Origin: Euglena gracilis
Taxonomy: Eukaryota; Euglenida; Euglenophyceae; Euglenales
Reading direction: 5' to 3'
DNA: 64,000 nt
Assembly: GCA_039621445.1 (NCBI GenBank)
Contig: CP154954.1
Span: 69,940,670-70,004,669, forward strand
Shown here: one piece after another, positions 28,687-39,960 of the stretch
Layout: each line of letters starts with the position of its first letter
Numbering within the stretch: position 1 is the first letter of the stretch
Made by a program: the position numbers and the translations under genes
The notes under the pieces: generated by a model
The model's database searches: none
Told to the model about the DNA's origin: nothing
Seen by the model: the letters and a program-made list of their open reading frames with translations, nothing else

Positions 28687-29059
28687 GTACCGCTACCCCC
28701 GCCCCTGCACCGCCACCCTGCCCATGGCAGTGCCGCCTGTGAAGTCCCCCTACCGCTGCTGGGCGACCCCCCACTGGGGTGGCTGGCCGCTTGTTATTCC
28801 AAGTTGTATGACTGGGTTTAGGTCGATGAGAAAACACCATTTGCACAATGGTATTTGCGCAATTCTGCAAATGACCCAAGCCAACCACCCGTTCAGCGGC
28901 AAGTTGTCCAGCCTCTGAGCCCCCCCCCCCCCTCCACTGGCACACCTCGATGCATTTCTGATCACATTTTCTTGTTTTCTTCTTCGTAACAAGTCACGGT
29001 TGTTGGGCACTGCATGCAACTACTTCTGCGGGCAGGGTGTGTCCTCTGCGGTCCCCTGC

Positions 29060-29215
29060 AGGCTGTTTTTAAGGTGGTGCCGACCCCACCCTGGGGGGGG
29101 GGGGCTGCCTGGGCAGGCACTCCAAAGGCATTCCCAATCCGACCCCCCCGGGGGGGTGCACGGTCAAAAGTGCCTTAGCACACCCCGGCGCCGAAGGCGC
29201 AGGGGCTTAGGCGGC
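29060..29215. repeat. Modular G-run/C-run element, truncated copy 5
   Basis: GGTGGTGCCGACCCCACCCT, a G-run, GCCTGGGCAGGCACTCC, a C/G palindrome, CAAAAGTGCCTTAGCACA and GCGCCGAAGGCGC. It stops where other copies continue to CAAAAATGG. Confidence 0.7.
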
Positions 29216-30526
29216 CGGATTCGCACTTAAGCTTTTTGGTGGTGGTTTGCGCACTTGCGCAAATCTCCGACTTTTTTGATTTCGGCTGTGAAGATCAGGG
29301 GGGTTTGAAAACAAGGTGATAAGAGAGTGCAAAAAAATGAGCAAAAGTCTGTTTTTGGCAGTGTGACCCGCGGGACATTGGCAAAAAATGGCACATCAGG
29401 GGGAAGGCAACAAGACCCCCTTTGTCCCGTGGTCTTTTTTTTTGGCTGGTGGCACGCCTTCGGCGATTAGCAGCAACGATGTTTTGCAGTCCGACCCGGC
29501 AGTGCACTCACCAGCAGTACCCGGCAGTAATAGTGGTGACCACCCTCCAGGCACCGCGGGACCCCAAAACGTCCACTCTGGGCGGTGGACACTTTGGGGG
29601 GGGGGTAATTTTTAGGTTTCGACACCGAAGGAAAGCGGCCACTTTGAGGGGAGTAAATTAAATTTACCAAAAAAAAATTGGCCAAAAATTGGCAATTTGG
29701 GGGGGATCACGTAAATCCTTGTTGAAAATCCCATAAAATTGTCCTTGTCAGTTTTGCAAGCGGGCTGCCATGAAAAATGAAAGAAAAAAAAATCAGAACT
29801 GCAAAGTCAGCCATTGCGAAAATGTCCACAGACTGGAAGGATTTTATCCAGTCCAGTTCTGGTTTCAGCTCGATTTCACAAAAGTTCTCAGATTTTAGCC
29901 CCCATTTTATATACATAATGTATCACCGAAATGCACACAAAAAGAGGAAAACATACTTGTCCTTCCCTCCTTGAACTGCTGAGACCCTGCAAAGAAAATA
30001 AAAGACACAAAAATGGTTCTTGCCTCAACTTAAAGCATTGCACCCAAGATGCACCAAGACCCTCTGCCAAAGGGAATGAGCCAAAGGCCCAGATTCATTG
30101 AAAACAGTTTATATTGAAAGCAGCTAACAGAAATGAAGACTCAGGGGTAGATATCCAGGTTTTCCAAAAAAAAACCTTTTCGTTCTTGGTTTTTATTTTG
30201 GGTTATTTTGCTTTATTCCGGAGTATTCCTTAATTTCTTCCGATTATTCAGTGGCTTTCTGCCTTTTTTCAACAAAAAAAAACGCTAAAAAATCATTTCT
30301 GGGAACATATTGATTACAAAAAATCAGAATTTTTTGGCCAAAAAAATGACGAGAATTTGACCAGAATTGTGATCAGGGAAAGTTTGGTCCAAATGTGGAA
30401 TCCAAATCCAAGTCGAAAACATTTTGCAGCATAATTCCAAGGGAAACATCAGACAAAAAAAACTGCCAAATTTTGACAAAATTTATATTATAAATTGCAC
30501 ATTATGGAAAAATTTAGCGGTGTTTG

Positions 30527-30527
30527 C

Positions 30528-30594
<67 letters not shown>

Positions 30595-30598
30595 TAAT

Positions 30599-30634
<36 letters not shown>

Positions 30635-30653
30635 AATAATAATAATAATAATA
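30527..30653. repeat. (AAT)n-(AAC)n-(AAT)n microsatellite
   Basis: Uninterrupted triplets switching from AAT to AAC and back. Confidence 0.97.
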
Positions 30654-31130
30654 AATCGCGTGTGCTCCCTTGTGAACTGTTCAAGGAAATGCAGAACTCA
30701 TTGGACCTTAAAACCGTGTCTGGGGGCTCTGGCTTTATGAACCAGACCAGCGTCTGGGACGCCGGTTCGGGCGTGAAGCCAGGGTCTGGGGGACCAAAAA
30801 TAAAATGCCAAAAAAAGCGTCCAAAAATGGTTCGTAGATATGTAGATATGTGGTAATCATATATGCGCAGTTTTTTTTTTGGGTGGGAGGGGGGGCATTT
30901 CCTTTGTGCAAATTTTGGGGAATCTCGAAAATAAGGCTATTGTACAGAGTGGCTGAAACCTGCCGAAAGCCCTTGAGAAGAGTGATGATGAGAAGATGGT
31001 GGGGCAACATTGCAGCTGAACAGTGGGATTTGGAATTTTCCATCAGGGTCAGAACATGAAATCAGCAATTTTCAGGGCGCTGTGCAGTGTGGCTGAGTTC
31101 TGTTGGTATCATTTGAAAGGTCTCAGTCTA

Positions 31131-31430
31131 TCCATCCATCCATCCACCCATCCATCCATCCATCCACCCATCCATCCATCCATCCATTTATCTGTCTATC
31201 TATCTATCTATCTGTCTATCTGTCTATATATCTATCTATCTATCTATCCATCCATCCATCCATCTATCCATTTATCCATCCATCAGTCCATCCATCCATC
31301 CATCCATCCATCCACCCATCCATCCATTCTATTCTGTATGTTCTATTCAATTCTATTCCATTGCATTCCATTCCATTCCATTCCCTTCCATTCCATTCTA
31401 TTCTATCCTGTATCCTATGTCCCATATCCG
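31131..31430. repeat. (CATC)n/(TATC)n/(ATTCC)n microsatellite
   Basis: CATC and TATC tetramers grading into CATTC pentamers over 300 bp. Confidence 0.95.
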
Positions 31431-32309
31431 AAATCCTATATCCTATTTCCTATCCCCTGTGTCCTGGCAGCCCGGCGGCCCAGCCCGGCCTGACGGCACA
31501 GAATGGACGCACAGCTGGCCCTATACAGGATGGTAGAGGGTCCCTAAGCTTAACTTTAATTCACTGGTGATTTCCTTCCATTCCGCACCATTTTGGAGGT
31601 ATTTTGGATTTTTTTTTTTGTCCCCAAACTGCCTAAAAATGGCCAAAACAGGCTGTATTAGGGGCATAGCTGGCCCTGGGCGGATGCCCCTAAAGCTTTA
31701 TTTTAGTCTCCTGTGATTTCCTTTGATTGGCTTCCATTTTGGAGATATTCTGAAATTTTCCGATTTTTGATCCCAAAATGGCCCAAAATTGGCGAAGCCG
31801 AAACAGGCTAAAACATTACAGATTGGGGGCTCCTGCTTCTGGCCTGGGGGGGGGTCGACCATGGTCAGCCCATGGTCGCCTCGGTCGCCCTCGGTCGGGG
31901 GGGGGGGGTCGACCGAGGCGACCGTGGGGGTGGACCGAGGGCGACCATGGTCGATCCCCACCTCATGATCATACCTCTTCCAAGGGGCGACCATGTTCGA
32001 CCCCACCAGAGTTCGATATATGGGCAAGTGGGGGGGGGTCGGACCCCACCCCTCCGGTCCAGCAAGGGGGGAGGGGGTTGGGGGACCCCCCCCATCTGAA
32101 CAGTGGCGCGGTCCAAGTGACCAACTTTCGGCCTGGCGTATTTGTCAAAATAAGTCAAAAAAGCAAAATATTTTTTGGTGCAAAATGCATGAATGAAAAA
32201 AATGACCTTTTTGGGGGGTCCCGGTCCCCCCCCCCCCTGGGGTCGGTCCAGACCCCTTGGCAGGTGGGGGGGGGGGTCGGGGGGACACCCCACCTAAACT
32301 CCCCCCATG

Positions 32310-32720
32310 AATAGAAGCCCCCGGGGGCTACTATTCGGAAAACTGGTCGAAAACCGTGGGGGGGGGGGGGCTTCTATTCGGGGGGGGGGGGGCACTATTC
32401 GGAAAAGTGGTCGAAAACCAGGGGGTCCGAGCGTTATCGAAGAAATTTCTTTGTGGGCTTACACGTCTCACCTTTCCAAGCCATGTCAAATTTGCTGCAA
32501 AATGTTATTTTTGTGGATGCATTGGATCATTGCACATAAACTCACCCAACCCTCATTTAACCAATGGCTGAAGGAACCAAAGCCCTTGCCGTCCGTCCCA
32601 ATTGACAGACAATCCACGGGTAGGGGCCTACTATTCGGGGGGGGGGGGCACTATTCGGAATTTTGGTCGAAAACTGAGGGGGGGCTTCTATTCAGGGGGG
32701 CTTCGATTCAGGGGGGGGGG
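32310..32720. repeat. CTTCTATTCGGGGG / ATTCGGAAAA.TGGTCGAAAAC repeat
   Basis: CACTATTCGGAAAAGTGGTC-type units with long G-runs at 32,328-32,420 and again at 32,628-32,720, flanking a ~200-bp non-repeat centre. Confidence 0.6.
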
Positions 32721-33891
32721 GTTAAATCCCGTACACCCTCCTTATATCGAATCCTGCCCCCCATAACCGCGCCCCCCCCACTTCCAAGGGGCGACCATGG
32801 TCGATCCCCTACCTCATAACCGTTGCCCCACTTCCAAAATGAGACAAACCCCTGGTGTGCCAAACTGTTATGGGGCAATCGCAGATGATTTCTAAAGCAC
32901 TGGGGGCGACAAATCCCTTTTGTTTCTCAACCGTTCGAGGCCCCAAAATTACAAAACCCCTGGTGTTGCCGAACTGTTTTGGGGGCCAATCGCGGAGAAG
33001 CCCTTAGAACGCCCTGTCTAACGATGTTTTGATTTCCTTGCAACTCCACGGCTAAACCGAGTTATGGCCACTTCAAGGGAGTTTCACTCCAAGTGTTGGG
33101 GGGGGGGGGTGAACATCCTGGAGGGGGAGGGGTGCAAGGATCTTCCCAAGGCCACCTGCTCGGTTCACAAGCTGTGCTGGGAACATCTCTTGACTCTCAT
33201 CAGATTCTGAAATCTCAAACCGACTGCTTTTAATTCTTGGGAACATTCAGAACATTCATTGTGGGGAGGCATCCCGGTCCAGAATAAACCGGAATAAACC
33301 AGAATATGAAAACCAAAATCCAGAACAAATAGAATGAAAGTTTCGACCAAACTTATGAAAATTATCTGTCGAGAATTTTACCGGTGCCTGGGACGCCGGC
33401 GTCCGAGGAAGCGGCTTCACACCCGAACCAGCATCTGGGACACAGTTTTTGAAAAGTTTTTCGGGGGCTCCAGCTTCGCGCCCGAACTGGCTTCTGAGGA
33501 TTGACGACCAACTTCGCCCCAAATACCCACGTTTGGGACATTTTTTGGCTACGTTGGTCCAAATTGCACGCCAATCGAAATTTGGTGGATTTCACACATC
33601 TGCTTCCATGTCGCCCCTCGATCGAAAGCTCTTCTGTATATGAAAAAGGTAGCCAAGCGAAGCGGAGGGCAAAGGCGGCCACCCCCCCCCCCACCCGACT
33701 CAGGACAAATGCGGCCACCCCCCCATCCTTAATTTTGAGGCAGCCACCCCAGCTTGGACAGAAAGGCTACCCCCAAGTTCAGAGATACATCCTCTGTCCT
33801 TTTCCCTCATTTTTTGGATTGGTAAACAAATAGTGAAGGCGGTGTCTAGAAAGCCACAAAGCTGCCCAACACACTCGCCAAAGATGGGGGA

Positions 33892-33942
33892 CATCAAGAC
33901 CAGCTTGACACTCCCAGCAGGCTTCCCTCCTAGTTTCAAGCT
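33892..33942 (-). CDS. C2 protein exon 3 (3' limit unresolved)
   Basis: SLKLGGKPAGSVKLVLM, the last beta strand of the C2 domain. The frame stays open to a stop at 33,700; I give only the part supported by the domain. Confidence 0.7.
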
Positions 33943-36900
33943 GACAACAGCACCGTTGAACAGCCTGGAAGAATTGCAGCTTTTGTGCAAAAAAAAAGTG
34001 AACAACCATGCCATCTTTCATGTAAGAGATTGAAAAACACAACAGAAACCCCCACAAACACGTTCATCTGAATTACTCTCATCAATCAACACAACTCATC
34101 CGGGAGCGTTGCAGGTCAACGGTGGGTCTGTTTGTCCACAGTCTCTGCCCTCAACTTCGCCACGGTGAAGTCGTCCAGCTCAAAGCTGCCTTCCCCCATT
34201 ACCTTCTTGCCTGCTGGGGCGTTGTCCACCACGATGACCTCCACCACATTGGAACTGCCGGCTGTTGGAAAACAGGTTTAGCAAAACAAATGCCGCAAAG
34301 TTTCGCAGCAGAATTCCACATGTTTGTGAAAAAAAAATTAGGAATCAGACATTCATTTAGTGTGGTTCACAAAGTTGTGTGAACCACAAAATTTTTTTTG
34401 GTGTCCACATGTGAACCACAAAAAAAAATTTGGTGTCCACAAAAAATTTTTGTTGCCCACAAAACTTGATTGAGGATTGAAAAAAAATACATTCTCATGT
34501 GTTCTGACAGTGCGAGCACTGTATTGAGTAGTTGGCATCGCAAGCGCAATCCCTTTTCTTCAGTACTTGAAACCTTTGGATGCTGCCAAAATTGATGACA
34601 AAGCGCCTCCCCCGCACCCCCTCAAATAACGAAATCCCTTCGCGTTGGCCAAAAAATTGGAGGAATCCTTTTTTCTGCGACATTTTGACATGGGCGGGGG
34701 GGGGGGGGGCTCCGCCCCAAGCACCCCCCATTGAATTGCAAAATCCCTTTACGTTGGCCAAAAACTCGGGGGCAAAATTGCTTTTTTTGTGGGGCATTTT
34801 GACATGGGAGGTAGGCAGTACGGGGGGGGGGGGTACTTTCGGCGGTGGGGTCAGGAGGGGGGGGGGGGCAGCCGCCCCTCCCCCGAGATTTTGGAAAGAA
34901 AATTTTTTTCAAAAATTTGTAATTTACTCACCACACTCTTTGTGTTTTTTTTCCAATTTCTCACATTAAGGACTCAAGCTTCATTGAACTTTTTGGCTAT
35001 TTTTGCCGTTGGACGTCGCTACCATCTCGCCGCCCTTCGGGCGGCAAATTAAGGGAGGTTAGGCAGTACGGGGCTGTGGACCCCCCCCCCCGGTGAACTT
35101 CACCAGTGAACGTTCACCGGGGGGGAGGGAGTACTTTTGGCGGTGAAGTTCACTGGTGAAATTCACCGATGAACTTCACCGTTTTGATGGTTGGGTGAAA
35201 TTTTGATGGGTTAAATTTTGCTCCTTTTCCTCTCAAAATGGTGAGGACGCTGTTGGACAAACGTGTTCAAAGAAGATTGCTTCACCACTGTTGAGGAGAA
35301 TGGTAATAATGCAAATGTCAGGAGGCGGTGGGAAATTTTCTTGGTGTCCACATGTGAACCACAAACATTTTTTTGGTGTCCACAGGTTAACCACAAAATG
35401 GCAACCTTGGTGTACCACACTAAATGAATGTCTGTTAGGAATACTTGTTTAACGTATGTAAAAGTGACTGAAACCTCCCTGCAAAAAAAGATGATAGAAA
35501 ATCGCGGGAAATTGCAAGACTGACATTACTGAAACATAAATGAATGTTTGAAGGCGAACCAATGACGCAATGTGGAGCAAATGTCTTTGTGCTAAAATTG
35601 TTGCACAGATGGGCACACCTAGTCCTTTGGCAAAACACGATCGGGTTTCAAAGCTTGTGGGAAAAAGAAAACATTCCTTCACATCCCGAGGTCTCCGAAA
35701 TCAAAATCTACGCGGTTTGGAAGCCCCCCCCAAAAAAAACAAAAAACTCATACAAATATACGTTTTTGGGGGGGGGGCTTCCAAACCGCAAATATGAAGG
35801 AAAATATCTCGAAATCCACCCAAATACCTTCAAAAACCCTATACCGGGCAAAGCATGATGTCATCCAGGCTCAACGCCCAGAGATCCTCCTTGTTAGGGG
35901 GTGTTCCCCATTCCGGGATCAATTCACATCATTTGGGGAAATCACCTTGGAAAAAACTTTTTTTTTGCTAAATTTCTGAAACCGTGCTTAGGGGCCCCGG
36001 GTTCACGCCCGAACTTGGGTTCTGAACCCCGGTTTGATTTACCTGCCCGAACCGGGGTTCAGAACTCCGGTTCGGGCGTGAACCCGGAGTTCAGGACTCA
36101 ATTCTGGGCAGCATAAGACAGATAATGTAGCAAGTCACATGGAAACAATTAAACCTAGCGTCTGAAATGTTTGCCCACAACTGGCAAAAAATATTTGCCC
36201 CAACCTGTCAAATTTTTTGCCTGGCACCCTCAAAAAAAAAAGCCCAAAGGTCTCAAAAATTTTGCACTGTGTCCCAAAAATATTTGCACTTGTTCCGAAA
36301 AAATATGCACTCCATCATTTTACTTTTGCTCAATGTAAAAAAGCGTTGCACTGCACAATGAAAAAAAAAAGAAAAACCCACTCCGATTGAAATTTCAAAG
36401 GGTAATTGTGCAAAACACCCGAACCAAGTGCAAAAATTTTCGGAACGGAGGCAAATACTTTTGGGATAAGGTGCAAACATTTTTGAGATAAAGTGCAAAC
36501 AAATTGGTGGCATGTGCAAACATTTTGAGATAAAGTGCAAAAAAATTGGCCGGAAATGCAAAAAATATACGGTGCGAAGTGCGGAAAATTCAGGTGTTAA
36601 TTGTGAAAACAAACAAAAATGCCCGAAACTGACCGAGAACGACCAAAAACTGAGGAAAATCAACCAAGAACAACGACCAAAAAAATTAACCAAAACATGC
36701 AAAAACTGACCAAAACTGACCACAAATTACCAAAACGACCAAACACAACCAAAAAAATAATACAAAACGACAAAAACGATCAAAAGTGACAAAAAATGAT
36801 CAACAACAACCAAAAACTAACGAACAGCGACCAAAAACACACCAATAAGGCCGACCACAATCGACAAAACAGGACCAAAAAGAACCAAAAAGAACCAAAA

Positions 36901-38153
36901 ATTAACAAAAAAACAACAAAAAAAAACGACCAAAAAGACCAACAAAAACTTTAATATTGGCCATAAACAACCAATATCAAATAGAAACGGACCAAAATCA
37001 CCCAAAGAACAACCAAAGCAGACCAAAAATGAACAAAAAAAAGGAAAACAATCAAAACTGATCAAAGATACCCTGGTTCGGGCGTGAACCTGGGTTGAAA
37101 CTTTCACAGTATTAAACATAATGAATTTTTCGAAAATGTGGTCCGCACATTTTCATTTGAGTTTGAGTTTGAATGAACAATTCTCGAACTTGCTGAATCG
37201 CTTGGACCCCACCCATAATTTATGTGGAGGTATAGTATTTGTGGGGTGGGGTGGAACCAGAGGTCAATTTTAAGACCATGGGGGGGAGCCAAAACAGAGG
37301 GGAAACGGGTGGGGACAGATGAATAGAGGAAAAACTCCTCGGGGGGTACCCTCTTGCCCCCTGGGGGGCTTGGCCGGACCCACCCACGGGGTGTTAAGTG
37401 AGCAAGGGAGGAGAGGGGTGGTCTGGACCCCCTACCCCTGGGGGGGGGGGGGGGGCTGTGCAAAGAAGATTTCTGGCACAAGGCGACAAATAATTTTTTG
37501 GACCTTGAAAAAAAACCAAAAAATCGCGTTCTCACACACTTCCTTTGAAAAAATCGGACAAGACATACACCAAAATTTTCATCTACCCCAGCACAAAGCG
37601 CCAAAAATAATTTGCTTCCCGGGGGTCCTGGACCACCCCCCCCCCCCCGGGCTGAAGGGGGTGGCCTGTACCCCCCTTCCCCCCAAGGGGGAGGGGTTGT
37701 CTGACCCTCCCCCGTCCAAAACCAACGCTCACATAAAACCCAGCCCATGCACCCACCCCCAGTCACCAAAATTATAAAAATATTTCTGGTAGAAACCTTC
37801 ATCAAATATGATCAAGCCAAAAATGAACATTATTTGGGAGTGACCACTTCAGCGTTTGGGTACTGTTCTGGTGTTGAAAGAGGGATTTTTTTCGAGACAA
37901 CCACCTCTAATGAGCCAGATAGATGGGACTTTCAGGAGGAGGAAATCATTAAATGCTGTCACACACTTGATAAAACAAACTTTTCGTTCCACACGGGGCT
38001 GACTGTAGCCGTCATCGTTGTTGGCTTCGTCTTCACCTTCTGACTTCCCAGCCGCAACTCCACAACTGGATCGCACTTCTCGTCACCAGTACGCACAAAT
38101 TTCAACTCTTTGCCACCCCAGACAGTTATTGTCAACTTCACCAGACCAGACAT
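33892..38153 (-). CDS. C2-domain protein, 3 exons found
   Basis: C2 domains bind phospholipids, often with calcium. Exons at 38,153-37,967, 34,261-34,134 and 33,942-33,892 (minus strand) join in frame to about 122 residues forming one C2 domain from the very N-terminus: MSGLVKLTITVWGGKELK, RTGDEKCDPVVELRLGSQKV, SPVWNEKFVLS, SSNVVEVIVVDNAPAGKKV, GEGSFELDDF and SLKLGGKPAGSVKLVL. The CDP.V.L..G pattern and the NP.WNE.F-like strand are typical. Only some of the acidic calcium ligands seem present, so calcium dependence is uncertain. Intron 1 is GT-AG and contains a transposon; intron 2 is nonconventional. The protein may end soon after exon 3, or more exons may follow. It converges on the GPDH gene. 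Confidence 0.85.
33943..34133 (-). other. C2 gene nonconventional intron, 191 bp
   Basis: Read on the minus strand, CAG is at +4..+6 and CTG at -8..-6. The ends carry an inverted repeat CACCGTTGA/TCAACGGTG. No GT-AG choice joins the two C2 exons in phase, whereas this one does (phase 0 to phase 0). Flanking octamers TGGACAAA and TTGTCAGC match at only 4 of 8 positions. Confidence 0.78.
34134..34261 (-). CDS. C2 protein exon 2
   Basis: Acceptor TTCCAACAG, two bases completing Thr, then GSSNVVEVIVVDNAPAGKKV, MGEGSFELDDF and TVAKLRAETVD. The open frame runs on to a TGA at 34,118, but stopping after GAC at 34,134 joins in phase to exon 3. Confidence 0.82.
34346..35434. mobile_element. Non-autonomous DNA transposon, 21-bp TIRs, 8-bp target duplication
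   Basis: TTAGGAAT stands at 34,338-34,345 and again at 35,435-35,442. Between them, the left end CAGACATTCATTTAGTGTGG(T) is exactly repeated, inverted, at the right end, with CAC continuing after one mismatch. Both ends have internal GGTGTCCACATGTGAACC-type motifs. No transposase is visible in the 1,089 bp. An 8-bp duplication fits hAT-like elements, but the ends also begin CAG like the introns, so the family is open. It interrupts intron 1 of the C2 gene. Confidence 0.88.
35053..35240 (-). repeat. GTGAACTTCACC hairpin element, nested copy
   Basis: Near-complete reverse complement of 51,265-51,444: GGAGGTTAGGCAGTACGG, C-run, GGTGAACTTCACCAGTGAAC, GGAGTACTTTTGGCGGTGAA and CAAAATTT-type tail TTTGCTCCTTT.CCTCTCAAA. 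Nested inside the 34,346-35,434 transposon. Confidence 0.8.
36000..36105. repeat. Palindromic GGGTTC(A)CGCCCGAAC element
   Basis: GGGTTCACGCCCGAACTTGG and, inverted, CCGGTTCGGGCGTGAACCCG flank a short spacer, giving a long hairpin. The TTCGGGCGTGAA core recurs at 30,762, 33,412 (complement) and 37,078, with a looser form at 42,470. Confidence 0.65.
36400..37060. repeat. Degenerate ACCAAAAACTGACC repeat tract
   Basis: C/A-rich loose repeats of (A)ACCAAAAA, with GTGCAAACATTTTGAGATAA units at 36,470-36,545. No coding signal. Confidence 0.7.
37967..38153 (-). CDS. C2 protein exon 1 with start codon
   Basis: ATG at 38,153-38,151, then 62 codons and one base to donor TCAA|GTGTGT. The start is supported by the polypyrimidine-AG 19 bases upstream and by the C2 fold beginning at residue 4. 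A stop follows three codons past the donor. Confidence 0.88.
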
Positions 38154-38203
38154 TACACAAGAGAAGAAGTGGCTAAAAGAAGAGAACAGGAAGAAAAAAG
38201 ATC
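38154..38203 (-). promoter_or_regulatory. Probable spliced-leader acceptor for the C2 gene
   Basis: Minus strand: a ~30-base pyrimidine-rich tract (TTTTTTCTTCCTGTTCTCTT...) ending TTTTAG at 38,173, 19 bases before the ATG. Euglenozoan mRNAs receive a spliced leader at such sites, giving short 5' UTRs. That the site is used for trans-splicing is inference. Confidence 0.6.
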
Positions 38204-39695
38204 CTTCAAAAATGAATGCGACATCACCACGCCGTCCCTATGGCCGAAGAAATTCGGTGATTGAAGAGCCCTTTCTGGCATGCCAAAAAAAGCATTATGA
38301 CAGAGAATTTGGTGATAGAGGGCTTATGTGTGGTCATTTTCACCCCCCCAACCTAATAAATAACCCCCTAAAACGTCAGGACATGCCGACGGGGTTAATT
38401 GACTTTTCTGATGTCCTGGCGCGGCCCGAAAAAAAATGCGCAAAAATGCGCAGTGCGCAAAAAATGCGCATTTTGGGGGGGGATGTGCAAAATATTCAAA
38501 ATCTGAGAGAAAAGACGCAAATCACAAAAATGCAAAAACTGTCCAAAAGCATGCAAACATGGTACCAAACGTACAGGAATTGCATGGAATGTGGAAAATA
38601 ATAATTTTTCTTATTATTTGATTATTTGATTATTATTTTTATTATTTATTATTTACTATTTTAGAAATATTCAAATAATTTCAAAATTTCAAAAAAATGC
38701 AAAATAACGGTCAAAAAAATGCGACAAAAATGCAAAATCACACAAAAAATGTGCCAAAGAAAGCAAAAACACTCTGGGAAAAAAAATCAAAAAAAAAACA
38801 TGGCCAAGCTCCTTAATTGGGGAGTGTCTCCTCAATGTCCACCTCCGATTCAAAACCAATATTCTAATGCTCGAAGAATCCCAGATGTTCACCCACATAA
38901 CAAGCATTTTCTCCAGCCATCTACCCAGCTGGACCAGCTACCATGCCCCCCCGAGCTATTCCCGTCCCCCGGGACCCTTTACGGCCCAATGGGAACAGTA
39001 GGGGGGGGGGGGGGGGAACAGCTCGGGCCCCCCCCCCCGGAGCTATTCCCATACCCGACCCTTGGGCAACCCAAAAGGGGTCATTTTAGCAACTTTTTTT
39101 TGGATGTTCGCAAAAAAAATGGTCAAATTTAAGCACATTTGCCAAAAAGTGATTTTTGAAAACGTCGCAAAAACGTCGATTTTTGAGCACTTTTTTGGGA
39201 AGTTCTTTGTAAAAAGTGCTATGACAGTGAGCTATTCCCGTCCCCCCTATGGGAATAGCTCGGGGGGGGGGGGGGGTGCTGCAGCTCGGGGGGGGGGGGT
39301 ATTTTCTAGGCGTCCCGCCAGCCAAATAGCAAGCAGGTCTCAAAAGTGTGGTGGGTCAATTTTCACTGGGTTTAATTGAAAGGGAGTGGCATGGTCAGGT
39401 TGTTGCTTTAAAAAAAAAAACAAGACACACACCTCGGTTTGTGCCTCCACCGCTTTGGAGTGCGGACAGGTTTGCAGAGGGTTCGGTTAGGAGACACCAA
39501 ACAAAAGCAGGGGGGAAATGCATTTCACATTTTTCGCATCTTTGCACATTTTTTGCAGATTTTCTTCAGATTTTCCAAAAATGTACCGTTTTGAGCAATT
39601 CTTTGCATTTTTTTAAATACTAAAATGCCGTTTTCAAAAGGGCGGGGTACGCCGGTTCTGTCGCGCGCGCGCGTGCGTGTGTATATACATATATA

Positions 39696-39697
<2 letters not shown>

Positions 39698-39726
<29 letters not shown>

Positions 39727-39960
39727 TGTATGTATGTATGTATGTATGTATGTATGTATGTATGTATGTATGTATGTATGTATGTATGTATGTATGTATG
39801 TATGTATGTATGTATGTATGTATGTATGTATGTATGTATGTATGTATGTATGTATGTATGTATGTATGTATGTATGTATGTATGTATGTATGTATGTATG
39901 TATGTATGTATGTATGTATGTATGTATGTATGTATGTATATATATATATATATATATATT
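39698..39960. repeat. (TATG)n microsatellite, ~60 copies, then (TA)n
   Basis: Near-perfect GTAT tetramers for about 240 bp. Repeated MYVC or HTYI translations on either strand are artefacts. Confidence 0.98.

Larger units (their letters stand above)
28687..33891. other. Region between the last GPDH exon and the C2 gene; no exon recognised
   Basis: The remaining GPDH exons should lie here if the gene ends before the convergent C2 gene, but no GDLxLTC-like or SRN-like coding could be found in either strand. Contents are repeats: a modular element (29,060-29,215), AT-rich DNA (29,700-30,500), (AAT)n/(AAC)n, (ATCC)n, TTCGG-type repeats (32,310-32,720), and hairpin pieces with TTCGGGCGTGAAGCC (30,760). 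Confidence 0.5.

Noticed and set aside
33880-33930. Plus-strand MGDIKTSLTLP as the missing GDL block of GPDH
   Set aside because: It is the complement of the C2 gene's exon 3, lacks the rest of the motif, and does not join in phase.
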